Assembly: GCA_024138025.1 (NCBI GenBank)
Contig: JAMXBD010001098.1
Location: forward strand, 248,001 to 312,000
Source of the DNA: Combretum micranthum
Taxonomy: Eukaryota; Streptophyta; Magnoliopsida; Myrtales; Combretaceae
Length of the DNA stretch: 64,000 bases
Direction of reading: 5' to 3'
This document shows, one piece after another, positions 45,924 through 57,390 of the stretch (position 1 is the first letter of the stretch; every line of letters starts with the position of its first letter). The translations under genes and the position numbers were made by a program. Under the pieces are notes generated by a model. That model searched no databases. It saw only the letters and a list, made by a program, of their open reading frames with translations, and had not been told where the DNA came from.

Positions 45924-47734
45924 TGTAACACTCTAATATGAAGGTATTACAACCTGCCATATGTCCTCATTAGATAAGGACACACTAAGGCTATTATTTT
46001 ACTAGACTATAAAGATAAATCATTTAACTTCAGTTACTCACATATACGAATACCTGTTTAGAAACAATTCAAAATAATCAAACTTTTGGATAACTTAATT
46101 GGCATAAATCAAAGCTAACTTAATATAATCTGAAAAACATCCTAATAAAAGGTCTTATAAAACATTTTCAGAATCATAAAAACATACAAAATCTCATAGG
46201 ATCTTCAAATTTGTCTATCATTAGTCCAATACATCTAATAATCGGCAAGAAAGTCAACTCCACTATCGTCTTCCCTATAATCCACATAAATATCCTATCT
46301 AGATAGACCAGATACTACGAGATCCTTATATGTTCTTGAAAAACCAAAAGAGTGAGTATAAAGGCCCAGTACGTCATGCCACAAACACATGTGCATGAAC
46401 AAGCATAACATAGATTTCACATATAATTTAATAATATATGAAACAATCAACAGGATATTATCATTGATTAGCTGTCAAAACAACAAAATTTAGAACTATT
46501 AGCCATTAGTTCTAAACCCGAAGTAACTCATGACCCCGTAAAAATAATCAGTATAGAAAATAGTAATATATACATATATTGGTGTTGGGAACTCCCAAAC
46601 ACCCTGGGTACCATTTTGGCACCACTCCTAGATTATTGGAATCATCTCTGTACACAATCTACTTGGGACAACGCTATACATAGATCATCAGGGCACTGTC
46701 CTAATAGCAACGGTCCTTTCGATCTACTAGACCCAACTATAGATAAACAACAAATCAAATTTAAAAGTCAAATAGTAATTAGTTAGTTTACTAATACTAA
46801 TCCTACAAACACAAGCAATCAACAAGATAAGGTCGTACTTGAAATCACTTTAGGAACAGAAACCCTAATTTCACCAACATACCTGATCACATAAGCAAAA
46901 CTATTTCAGAACATGTTTTCATAAAACAATCATATTTTTATTATCATCTAAACCCTAATATGACAAGAACTACACATCTAGGTTTGTACACACCTTCCTC
47001 CTTTGATTGTAAATCACAAATTTTCTAATCTTAGGGTTTTTCTCCAAATTTTCTCCCAAAATTTGATTCCCTTCAAAATCCACTAAGAAATTCAGAAAAT
47101 ATTTCACTTTTAAATCACCAAAAGATATGAGAAGAATCACTTAATTATTTTTTGGTTCTTCTTCTATCTGCTTGATTGTAGAACATAAAAACTCGAAGGC
47201 TTCCTTTAAAACCCAAAAGAAACTTTAAGAAGAGGTCATTTCCCTTAAATCTATAAGGAATTAAAGAGGATAAACTCACCTTGATCTTGATTCTTGATCT
47301 CCCTTGATGTTAAGATTACAGATGAGAGATTTTTGAGAGATTTTTATGTTTATGAATGATTTTGGAGAAAGAGGAAGGCTAAGTTATAAAGAAACATGGA
47401 AAAACCCTTTCAATTTCCATGTCTATATGCTAGCATAAAGGCTAGCGGCTTGGGAAGAAGGTTAGCGGCCTAAGTACAAAAGTTGGTGGCCTAAAACTCT
47501 CGGAAATGATTCTGTGCTAGTATAAGCTACCTCAAACACCGATAGCATACAGGCTAAGGCCGGTAGCCTTTAAGCGGCATACAGTTTTGTCTCTTTGTCT
47601 TCAATCACATGTCTGCCAATTGATAAAATAATTTGTTATAATTTGTTATAATTAGGGTGGACCATAAAATCCTCTTATTTTTAATCAAATGACACTTTTA
47701 CGCTTCAATATAAATCGTTTATCTTTATATTACA
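45924..47734 (-). repeat. Element 2 5' LTR
   Basis: Plus orientation TGTAACACTC ... TATTACA, 1811 bp, followed by the target duplication TAGTT. Its uninterrupted left end is the reference showing that 21009-21075 and 30128 onward were once joined. Confidence 0.93.
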
Positions 47735-47739
47735 TAGTT

Positions 47740-48008
47740 AATCTCTTCATCACTCAAGTATTTAACAAGATTATGGAAAACATCATTATCACTTCTACTA
47801 GTATTGTCCATAAGTCCATCTTTTCCATATCCTCCATATCAACATGTTCATTCAACGCCTGATCTACACCCTCACTCATAGGTTGATTTAGTTCCTTAAT
47901 CAAAAGCTCATCTAAAGGGCTTTCCTTACTTTTTATAGATAATACATTCAAAACAGGAGGCATTACGGTATCTAAGATCAATGGATGGACATCAATGCAT
48001 AGAATCAC
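47740..48008 (-). pseudogene. Possible Mutator-like coding fragment (part 1, upstream of the insertion)
   Basis: An 84-codon minus-strand frame (48008-47754) with an acidic stretch (DEHV-type, MEDMEKMD) but no diagnostic motif. It lies directly upstream, on the same strand, of the fragment at 39600-40185 once element 2 is removed. It may be the start of the same broken gene or a chance frame. Confidence 0.25.
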
Positions 48009-48010
48009 TA

Positions 48011-49444
48011 TTAGTCTATTACTTGATATGAATAACTATTTATTCTCCCCTCTATATAAAGCTACTATTAAGATGTTCATTCAAGGGGAGTGTCAATCCA
48101 TAATGAATATCTATTATATAAAATTGATAAATTGTCCTATACCATAAATGTCATTCAATAGTTTTTTCCAACTTTATCATAAATACTCTTTAAAATCTGC
48201 TTATATAATCATCATTCTATGTAATAAAAAAAGGCATTATAAATATTTTATCTTTCACTATAATAATTACTTGTTTTATTTTTTAGACCAAGTGAACGAT
48301 ATTATTAGTAGCATATAAATTGTATATAATAAAAAGAAAAAAGGTTTAAATAAGTATATATTGTTAAGTATTTCATCCTCTAAATATTAACACTTATATT
48401 CTTATTTAAATAGTTAACCAACTGTGCTTATGAAGTGTACTTCAGTGGGGACTAATTTTCCTATTATTTTTCTCTCTTTAGAAATCGACAAAAGCCATTT
48501 CCATCAACTCAAAGTTAAATTATAATATTAAACATACATATTCAAAGCAAAACATTCCATCAAAGAAAATGACATGAGCTTGCTAGTCTTAGCCTTTACA
48601 TCACTTACAATATTGCAAGTGGCTAAGTTCCTATTAAGTGTTTCTTTGAAGTGTGAAGTACATAAACTCACTTAAAGTTGCATATCCATTGTTTTACAAA
48701 CTTTGATAGCAAATTATGAAAATTATTTGTATAAAGTGGCTCTACGCCATAAAAATTTTGGACAAAAACATGGTGATGTAGCCAACAAAGTAAGAATAAG
48801 CTGCACATATTGCAAATTTTTCATTAAGCTCCTCTTAAAATAAAGTTTAAGGTAACCATTTTCACATGAATAATATGCCAATCAATTCCTTATCACCTAC
48901 TTGATTTTCCATGAGCAAGGCATCTGTGCATTTAGACATAATACTTTTTTAGACAAATTATGCACAATAGATGATATAGTAGTTCTTGATCAAAGGTTGA
49001 ATAGCTTATCTGGAACTTCAACAATTATATATGATACATTAGCATACATTTTAGTTTGAATATTATGCTATTAGTATTTAAATGTTATGTTATACTTAGC
49101 AAGTTCATCTTATACAAATTTTTAGAGAGAGAAAGACTTGAGGTCCAATTTTTTATCGAAATTTATATTGAAATCTCCCCCTTTTGTCCCCTTTAGAGCA
49201 TGTGATGGGTTAGTGATTTGGGGTGGTGTAGAATAGACATAGCTATGGAGAAGAAGGGGATTGTAGTTTTCTTTATTAGCTTTTTCCGTATTCTATATTA
49301 ATGATAAAAGAATTGCAATAGTTTTTTTCTTATATTTTTGTTAAACATGGGTCACTAAACTAAAGTGAAAAGATATACTTAAACTAAAAAAAAAAGAAGT
49401 ACAAAAATACAGGTACACACAACTATGAGTAGTTATTGTTCATC
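48011..49444. other. Gene-free AT-rich stretch
   Basis: No frame resembles a protein. Some words recur near 50570-50700 (AGAAGGGG...TTTTCTTTATTAGC type), hinting at a diverged repeat, but I could not delimit it. Confidence 0.5.
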
Positions 49445-49620
49445 GGAAGCTTCTATGGCCTCGTCAATGGGGCCATCGAGTCAACCATCTATCCATTAAA
49501 ATGAATATAGTAACTAAAATATTAATATTTTAGTCATTCGGCCATGATTGGGTATGATGTGAGCACTGGATGGTGACAGGACTGTTCGTCAAAATCAATA
49601 ACGGGACCATAGAATTTCCC
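49445..49620. mobile_element. Small inverted-repeat element (MITE), same family as 38516-39595
   Basis: The left end GGAAGCTTCTATGGCCTCGT and the right end read inward, GGGAAATTCTATGGTCCCGT, are good inverted repeats. ATGGGGCCATCGAGTCAA just inside the left end matches the right end of the 38516 element. 176 bp, non-coding; no clear target duplication. Confidence 0.55.
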
Positions 49621-49906
49621 TATGATGAAAGGCAAAATATGCTCTAATAAGGATTATGTAGTGATGATTATTATTAGTGATGTTGGTAATCAAGTTGTGA
49701 ATAAAAATGACGCACCAATGAAGAGTTGTGTTTCCATTTCGAGAGGATTCCTAAAGTTGGCGTAACATACATCTCTCTTCCAAGAGTATTTTACTTCCCC
49801 TTATAAAATTTTCACTGAAAGTTCTTCTATATAAGTGAAATCTCCCACTATTATAGGCATATTATCTAAAGACCATTCGGTGGCTAAGTAAGTATCTATA
49901 ACCTAT

Positions 49907-50207
49907 GGTAAATTTTACAAATGGTACTTAAACTTTAGCAAAATATGCAGTTAGGTACTTGAACTTTGAAATTGATCAATTTAGTGCCTAAACTTTAAAA
50001 TTAATCAATTTAGTACTAGAAATTACTTTTTGTATATGTTAACTAATACCACAAAGGTACTGTTGATGTGCAGGAAAAGTTCTTTTAGGTATTAAATTGA
50101 CCAACTTTAAAGTTTAGGCAGTAAATTGATCAATTTCAAAGTTCGGGTACTTAAGCTATATAATTGCATATTTTGTGAAAGTTCAAGTACCATTTGCAAC
50201 ATTAACC
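49907..50207. mobile_element. Mutator-type MITE with long inverted repeats and 9-10-bp target duplication
   Basis: Two arms of about 120 bp face each other: the left begins GGTAAATTTTACAAATGG and the right, read inward, GGTTAATGTTGCAAATGG. Both continue with TGAACTTTGAAATTGATCAA and a second TGCCTAAACTTTAAA block. ATAACCTAT flanks it on the left (49898-49906) and right (50210-50218), extendable to 10 bp (TATAACCTAT). This is the pattern of Mutator-like non-autonomous elements. Non-coding. Confidence 0.85.
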
Positions 50208-50218
50208 ATATAACCTAT

Positions 50219-50895
50219 CATAAAATATACATAATAGATTCAAATGTTGTAAAAACTTATACCAAACCAAGGCATATATATTCATATTAATTTAAAAAGA
50301 CAAATCAATTCTTTCAAATAAAAAGCATTTGGTTTTCAACTTAACAAGAAAATCATCAATAATTTGAACATCAGGATAGAATTTGTTTTACACACAATTC
50401 ATATACAACTTCATGTAAATAGAAATGATCAGGTTATCAAAGTATGAAATAGCAATTCAAATTCTTAAATTTTTTGAATTTATATCTAATTGTAGCATTT
50501 GTGTCTCTAATGTGGCTTCTTGACATGTTTTTTTTCTAAAGATTACAATATAAGGTTTTGTTTTAGTAAATTGGTGCATTAAGGTTAGTGACTTGGCATT
50601 AGTGTTTATATATAAAGTGTAGAAAAGAAATAGCTATTGACAAGAAGGAATCATGGTTTTCTTTTCTAGCCTTATTTTCCTTTTTTTTTTTCCCCTATAT
50701 TAACAATTAATGTAACAACATCTATATTTTCCTCATTTCTTTTAAAAACACATGTTACCAAAGTGGAAAAGAGTTAGAACATTTATCTAAAATGAAAAGT
50801 GTAAAAACATAAGTTGCCTAAGTGAAAATTACTTTAAAAAAATTGTATTGCAATTTTTTTTTTTAGATACCATAAAAAATAATTTAGCTTGAATG

Positions 50896-50930
<35 letters not shown>

Positions 50931-53900
50931 TTTACTTTAACATCAAATTCATTACCCATATTGTTACATTTATTAGTAGTGTATCATAAATATTAATTTC
51001 ATTACCCATATTGCATATCTTTTTTCCTATCACACTAATTTATTGGCAAATATCATAATTATAAGACTTGATTTAATAATAATTTTTTAATATTTAATAT
51101 TATAATATAAATTATTAAATGATCGATCATTAATTAATATATATTCAATATGATTCTTTTTATTATACTTGCAATTTCTTATTGAAATATATTTTCTAAT
51201 CTATTTTTGTTGAGAAAAAAATTATACAAGCTTTACGTATTAATTTTTTCTCAATAAATTTATGGATAAACATCTATTGATATATATTCTATAATGATCG
51301 ACACAAAAAAAAAGATATATATTCTATAATGAAAAGAGGAAGAAATAAATAGTCTACACATATAAGATACGATTAATTTGGTCCCCTCAACTATTCAATT
51401 TTGGGTTTGTCCCTACATGTGCATCACTCAAACTATAGCAATCCCATTCCATAGAATATTAAATATGATCTTTTAAGTATCCTTTGTACTTGGAATTTTA
51501 AATCTCCTATAGGTGAACAATGAAATCTAGTATGGAAATAACATGCACACTCACAAATGACACACAACACAAACTTAAACAAATTTACTAATGTAGTATA
51601 TATGCAATCAACAATTATCAAGAACATATAAGACTTTAATCTATCATATCTCATAAAGATATTTTATTCTTAAAAATCAAATTATGATCAAATTGAACAT
51701 GTAACAATGAATTCAAAGTACTCAATGTAACAATAAATCCAAAATCCAAAAATAAAGATTTCATGTTTTATGATTGAACCAATCTAGATCATTGGAAGCA
51801 ACAAACATAAAGAATAAAAAAATTACATTAAAAATCTTAATCTACACATACAACTAACAGAAAAACAATAACCTACAAATCTAGACTTCACTTACATCTT
51901 TCTTACTCCAAATGAAATCCCTAGTATATGAAAATGGCATGAATAGTCTTTATGAATCATAGAATTATATTATATAGGTTTTAGTTCCAATTTCACCTTG
52001 TTTATTTTCTAAAAGACTTAGCTTAAGGCATTGATGGGATCCTATTGTTGGTTATTCAATTGACTCTTGGGATCAACCAGAATGTTGACTCACTTAGGGT
52101 GGTCAATCATCCTTTAAGAGTTGATCTTTCTTTTCTTAAATCTTCGCTTTAGTTGATTGGGTTTAAGTTTAGTTGATTCAACTTAACTCAAATCAAGTTT
52201 AAGCTTTTTTTTTTTTTTTTCTTATGTAAACATTGAAACATTTCACTCAAATTTGTTTTTGATTGAGTTTCCATGTTCCAATATTGAGATTCAATAATTG
52301 TGTCTAGAATTTATCTTTTCACTTTCTAATCAGTACATTGTAAATTTCCTATCCTACTATTAAGATCAATTTCCTAAGTGGTTATATACCATTATTTGAT
52401 AAACAACTTATCAAGTTTGGACTTCTACTAAGGAGACGATAATATTTTGAAGGAATGTCTTTATATAATTTACAGTATTTCCACAAATCATGTTGCTTAA
52501 TGGATCCTTAAGTAGTCTTCTTTAGGATTTCACCATCAATCTATATCTATCAATAGAATGACTAGAAATCTAATCTCATGCATAAAGGCAATTTAAGAGA
52601 ACTATTCTTACTTTTCCATCTTTGTTTGTTAATCTATTTTTGCAGCAAGCTTTTTACGAAAAAGGATTTAACTAAATTTTAGTTTCATTTGATTAACAAT
52701 CATGGAGAGATAACGAAATTGAATATGAAAAATTATTGATTTATCTTTTCAATAATTTAAGGAATTAGCTTAAGGATGGACAAATGACTAGGACATCTTA
52801 AATGAGAGGGAAAATGATGCCTTGGGTGTTGAAGAGGGTGAACTTAAGATATCCTTTCACATTTCTACTAATAAGTGTAGCTACAATTTTAGTAAATTAT
52901 ACTAGAAAGTATAAATATTTAGGGAAGTTAATTTATTTAAGATATTATTGTTTTGAGTTATTAAAAGAGGAACAACATATTATAAAAACAATCAAACGAG
53001 ATATCAACATTGCACAAAGTTCATTTGAAGTGTTAGTGTTTAAATAATTTTTTAATTAATTTTCTTCTATTTTTCTTAGTGAATACCTAGTTTAACTTGC
53101 TTTGCAAAATGTTAATTTCTCTTTTTAACTACTTAATATGTTGAAACCTTAAATGAACTTCTCATAAACGTTAATACGTTCTAATAAAATTTAACTACTA
53201 GAGTTCCTATGTACGAAAAATGAGAGGAGATGCTTTAAAAACAAAAATGAAACTAACCTAACAATTGAATTTGCATTATCATTTACCATATATGTACAAG
53301 GAATGATGGATAAAGAATAGTAAAAGGTAAATAAATTATGTAATTTCAAGATACACTCTAATGTTACTTAAGCATCACAATTGCAGCTTCAAATTAGGAG
53401 CAGTTATGACATAATTAACCGAGAACTTTAAGTACCACTCTAAATAAATTACTAACTTATAAAAGGCTTAAATTTGGTATAAATAACAAAGATTATAAAT
53501 ATGAATCACAAACATTTAAACAAAAATTTCTCCTTTGGCATTATAACTTCTCAAGAAAGACATTGTTATAATAGATTCAAGAATGTTTCTATTTGATGAA
53601 GGGATGTGGTTCATCCATTTCACTAGAACTAGATGAATCATGAAACACAAAATGATCAAATTTGTGAATGTTTCTGATTTTACATTATTGTTATATCACC
53701 TTTTACAACCATTTGACTAAAAAGTTTCCACTTATAAGTAGTCGGTTATTATAGCAGTTGATGCCAGTACTTTTTCAAGCCCTAAGCCTAAAAGATTTTA
53801 AGTAATGTTGACATGGTATTTATCACATAAACTCATAAATTAATACAAAATTTCTTCCACAATCTATGTGGGACTACACATACATCCTAATTTTTTTTTT

Positions 53901-55549
53901 AATTTCAATGTATTTTGTTCTATGGCAAATATATTCTAATTATTTCTGCATTCATTATTCCATGATCCCGAGAACAACAATAAAACAAACATAAAAATCA
54001 ATTTCAGAAACACCAACTTAAGCACGAGTTTCTAAGTTTAAATACTTAGATCTCAATACAATTTTTTACAAACGAAATGTCACCATTCTAATAGGTTCCC
54101 AATGCTTGAGGACTACGAAATTCTTGAAACAACACAAAAGCAATCACTATAAGGTGTTATGTTACTATACAAAAAGAGATAAGCATTCATCGATTTGAAA
54201 CCAAACAGGGGCATTCTTCAATTGTCTAATTCTGATAGTTTTGTACCATCAAATATTAAGAATAAAAATTTTAAGTTTTGTCCTATTTCACTAAGATAGT
54301 TCTATTAAGTTCTAAATATATTTTTTAAATCCAACATAATACAATATTTTTTGTACGCTCTATTAAGATGAAAAATAGTGTAACCAAATACTATCAAATA
54401 TCACTAACTGTCTAGTAATCAATTAATTTGGGCATCAAATTCTTTGAATTAAAAAAAAAAAAAAGAAAAAAAGATAAAAACATAAGATTCAATTAATCAA
54501 TAACTACGTATTATAGAAAAAAGAGTTTTAACTAAAACGAACCAGTGCTGACCAGTCATAACAAATTCCCGCAGTAATATTAAAACTTTATACTAATAAA
54601 CCAATTATAGGTGAAATATAAGATATGAAAATAGCAATGGGTAGCCCACGTAGTCGTCAATTTCACCGAACTACATTATCGAAATTTGAGGAAAACATTT
54701 CCTCTTTCTTAAAAATTAAAAATTGTTTTCTTGATTTTTTGTTAGCAAATAATTTTTCGTTAGTGTTTTCTACTCTATTTTATATTATCATCCACCTTCA
54801 TGCATTAGTGTCACCTCTCGTCACATAATAGTTGAAAAATTTTCAGAGAATGTTTATAAAAATGTCTTCCATGAAAAATGGTCAGTTTGATAAGAAATAT
54901 ATCCGATGCATAATGATCAAACAAACCAGATATGGAAGACAAAGATGTAGATATAAATACAGATGAAAAACAGACCATTCAAACAGAATAAAAAAACCCA
55001 TATGATTATGTTTTATTGGTCCATAGTTGCCGCAACTATGCCACACAAATAGACTAAAATTGTACACTTAATACGAAAATCAATAAAACTGGGGCTCACT
55101 CATTACTAAGCGAGTCACCATCAAACCCTAAAATACACAAAAGCACAACCAATTAATTAGCAAGACATTAGACAAACCCTCAATTATATAATTCTTATCA
55201 ATTCGAGAGTTGTAAGACCAAAGCGTAGGACAGCGCCTCCATTGTTATGCCAATGTTCATCAGAGCCACTACATAGAAATTTCCAAAATATCTTCACTAT
55301 TAACCAACCATACTAAAAAATAAATAAATAAAAAGGGAACCAATACCTTTGGACTTCAGAGTGATCATCTTTTGGAATGCCTCTGTTGGATGATCTAATA
55401 GAAATAAATAAAAAAAGAAGAAAATATTTTAACTCCATTAGAATATACAGATTTTAAATGCAAGAAAATTAATTAATTCTTCTCATAATATAAAATATAT
55501 GCCTAGTACTCTTTCTAGAGAAATTCAATTCATTCTATGCATTCATATG
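50219..55549. other. Long gene-free AT-rich stretch
   Basis: The open frames (for example 51433-51654 minus, 52802-53047 plus, 54625-54828 plus) are short and show no family features. It holds a CT microsatellite at 50899-50927 and homopolymer runs (for example T near 52206-52220). I found nothing else that can be named. Confidence 0.55.
50899..50927 (+). repeat. (CT)n microsatellite
   Basis: About 14 uninterrupted CT units. Confidence 0.95.
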
Positions 55550-57390
55550 GTCTGATCGAGTGCTGGTAAATCGAAAGCCAACATGGATATTGATACGGTA
55601 GAATTTCGGTTCACCTAAGTAATTAGCTTATGCTGACCAAAAACCGTTTTCCTCAATATGAAAGCCATTGTCCTTACCTCCTAGCCTAGAGCTCATCACA
55701 GTTTGGCTCAGATTCAAAACTAAAATCAAACTAGCAATTTTTAGTTCTAAAATTGGTGGAACCAAAATCAAACATATAAAAATCGAGCTGCTTTATGACT
55801 CATAAAAATTGTCGAGAACCGATTCAAATCCTTTGGAACTGTAAACCATTTTGTTTTTTTTTTTTTTTTAGATACATGCAAATACATAAAAAAGATATAA
55901 AAATAATACACACATAGATCTTTGCATATAAATACAAAAAATCATGGCAACAAAATAATATTTACATATAAAATAACAAGTTCATATACGCGTAACTATG
56001 GCAACAAAATATCATGGTCAATTCCTGTACTTGATTTTGTCTATTTCCCAATTGCATATATAATACTTCCTAACATCTATAATAACAATTTTTAAATTTT
56101 TCTAAGCTTAAGGATCAATGCTTGGCTCTTTCTCATCCTTGCTTTTTAACAATTGCGGCTATCTTTTCCATTTTAAAATTTCCTGGTAGAACTGGGTAAG
56201 ACCTACTAGCTCCATGGGCCTGCTATTGGTTCTCGATCAAAGCCTCAGACAATTCAAGACCGGCTTGGACTGATGGGTTTCATTAGGTACCTATTAGAGC
56301 TGACCGAGTCCTTGAATGAGTGTGACTCGTGATACACGGTTCGATTCCGAATATGGGAACTAGCAGTGATAAGTTGGATTGATTTTCGATTCACGACTGA
56401 TCTTTGATGGTGCCTACCCGGACCTTATATTCTTGAGTAAGAGGGTGAGACTATGATTTAAGCTCACTAAAGTATTTAAAAATCTTTTATAGCTACTTTT
56501 TTTTCCTCTTTTCCCTTTTATGTTTTTTATTATTTTTATACACAATTAAGTACATTTAAATAGGCTATGGTAACAGTTTAGCCCAATCCTAAACTAGCCT
56601 GCCTAGTCAAGGATCAGTCCAGTCTGGGCCGAATCACCAGTTCAAGGGCTTGTTCAAGGCCCTTTGAACTGGCAAAAAAAAAAATCAAATATGAAAAATA
56701 AAAAAATAATCATCGAATAATTTTAAAAAAAGAAGAAAGTAAAAATCATATTAATTTATATAAATTTTACAATTCACATAAAATAGATGATCTCAGTTTT
56801 ATACAAAAGTATCAATATAATTAACTACTATTAAAGGAATACGCGTTAAAGTTTTATTCGTCTAAAAAAATTAATTTAGTTAAAAATTATTAATAAATAA
56901 AATAATAATTATTATTTTTTAAAAATTAGAAAATTGAAAAAAAAATGGAATTAATTTTTTATGCCCACTAATATATTTATACATATTATTCTACAATTAT
57001 TTAATGATCTTAACAATTTTATATAAAACTCAAGTCACCTACTTGTCAACAAAGATAACATGGGTCAATTATTATTACACTAATCAATGGATATAAAATA
57101 ATGTCATATAGAATACTTTCACCTTACTATAAACATTGAAGATATGCATGAAAAATTAAAAACATGTAGTAGAATTTTTTTTATTCAGTAGGTTTTTTTT
57201 TTCTTTTACCTAAACTGGCGGGTTAGGCAAGTCATTCACAATGACCCACACACCAACCCACCAACCCGGCAGTTCATGATGTAGGTCGTGAACTGTATGG
57301 TTGGTTCAAGCTGACTATTACAACCTGCCGGTAACAGATCCAGCCAATTCAACGGTTTGAACTAGCCCATGTCGTTGTCTACACTTAACA
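55550..57390. other. GC-richer patches; possible hAT-type non-autonomous element
   Basis: Blocks at about 55560-55860, 56150-56450, 56575-56680 and 57220-57370 are GC-richer than their surroundings and rich in AACCGGTTC-like words (GTTCAAGGGCTTGTTCAAGG, CCAACCCGGCAG, ACGGTTTGAACTAG). Subterminal repeats like these are common in plant hAT elements. The right block read inward starts TAAGTGTAGACAACGAC and the left, near 56294, TAGAGCTGACCGAG, which is only weak end similarity. No coding sequence and no target duplication were found. Confidence 0.3.

Larger units (their letters stand above)
40191..47734 (-). mobile_element. Element 2: LTR element without coding capacity (LARD-like)
   Basis: LTRs at 40191-42007 and 45924-47734, target duplication TAGTT at 40186-40190 and 47735-47739, a primer-binding site next to the right LTR and a polypurine tract next to the left, so the element reads on the minus strand. 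The 3.9-kb interior shows no gag or pol motif in any frame I examined. Structure intact but no protein is the definition of a large retrotransposon derivative (LARD). The LTRs differ by only a few percent where I compared them (about 41090-41300 against 46830-47040). Its LTRs and terminal signals resemble those of elements 1 and 3. Confidence 0.9.

Noticed and set aside
56338..56349. GGTTCGATTCC, resembling a tRNA B box, with TAGAGCTGACCGAG upstream as a possible A box
   Set aside because: No acceptor stem, anticodon arm or SINE tail could be formed, and spacing is poor. Similar words recur in the surrounding GC-rich patches.
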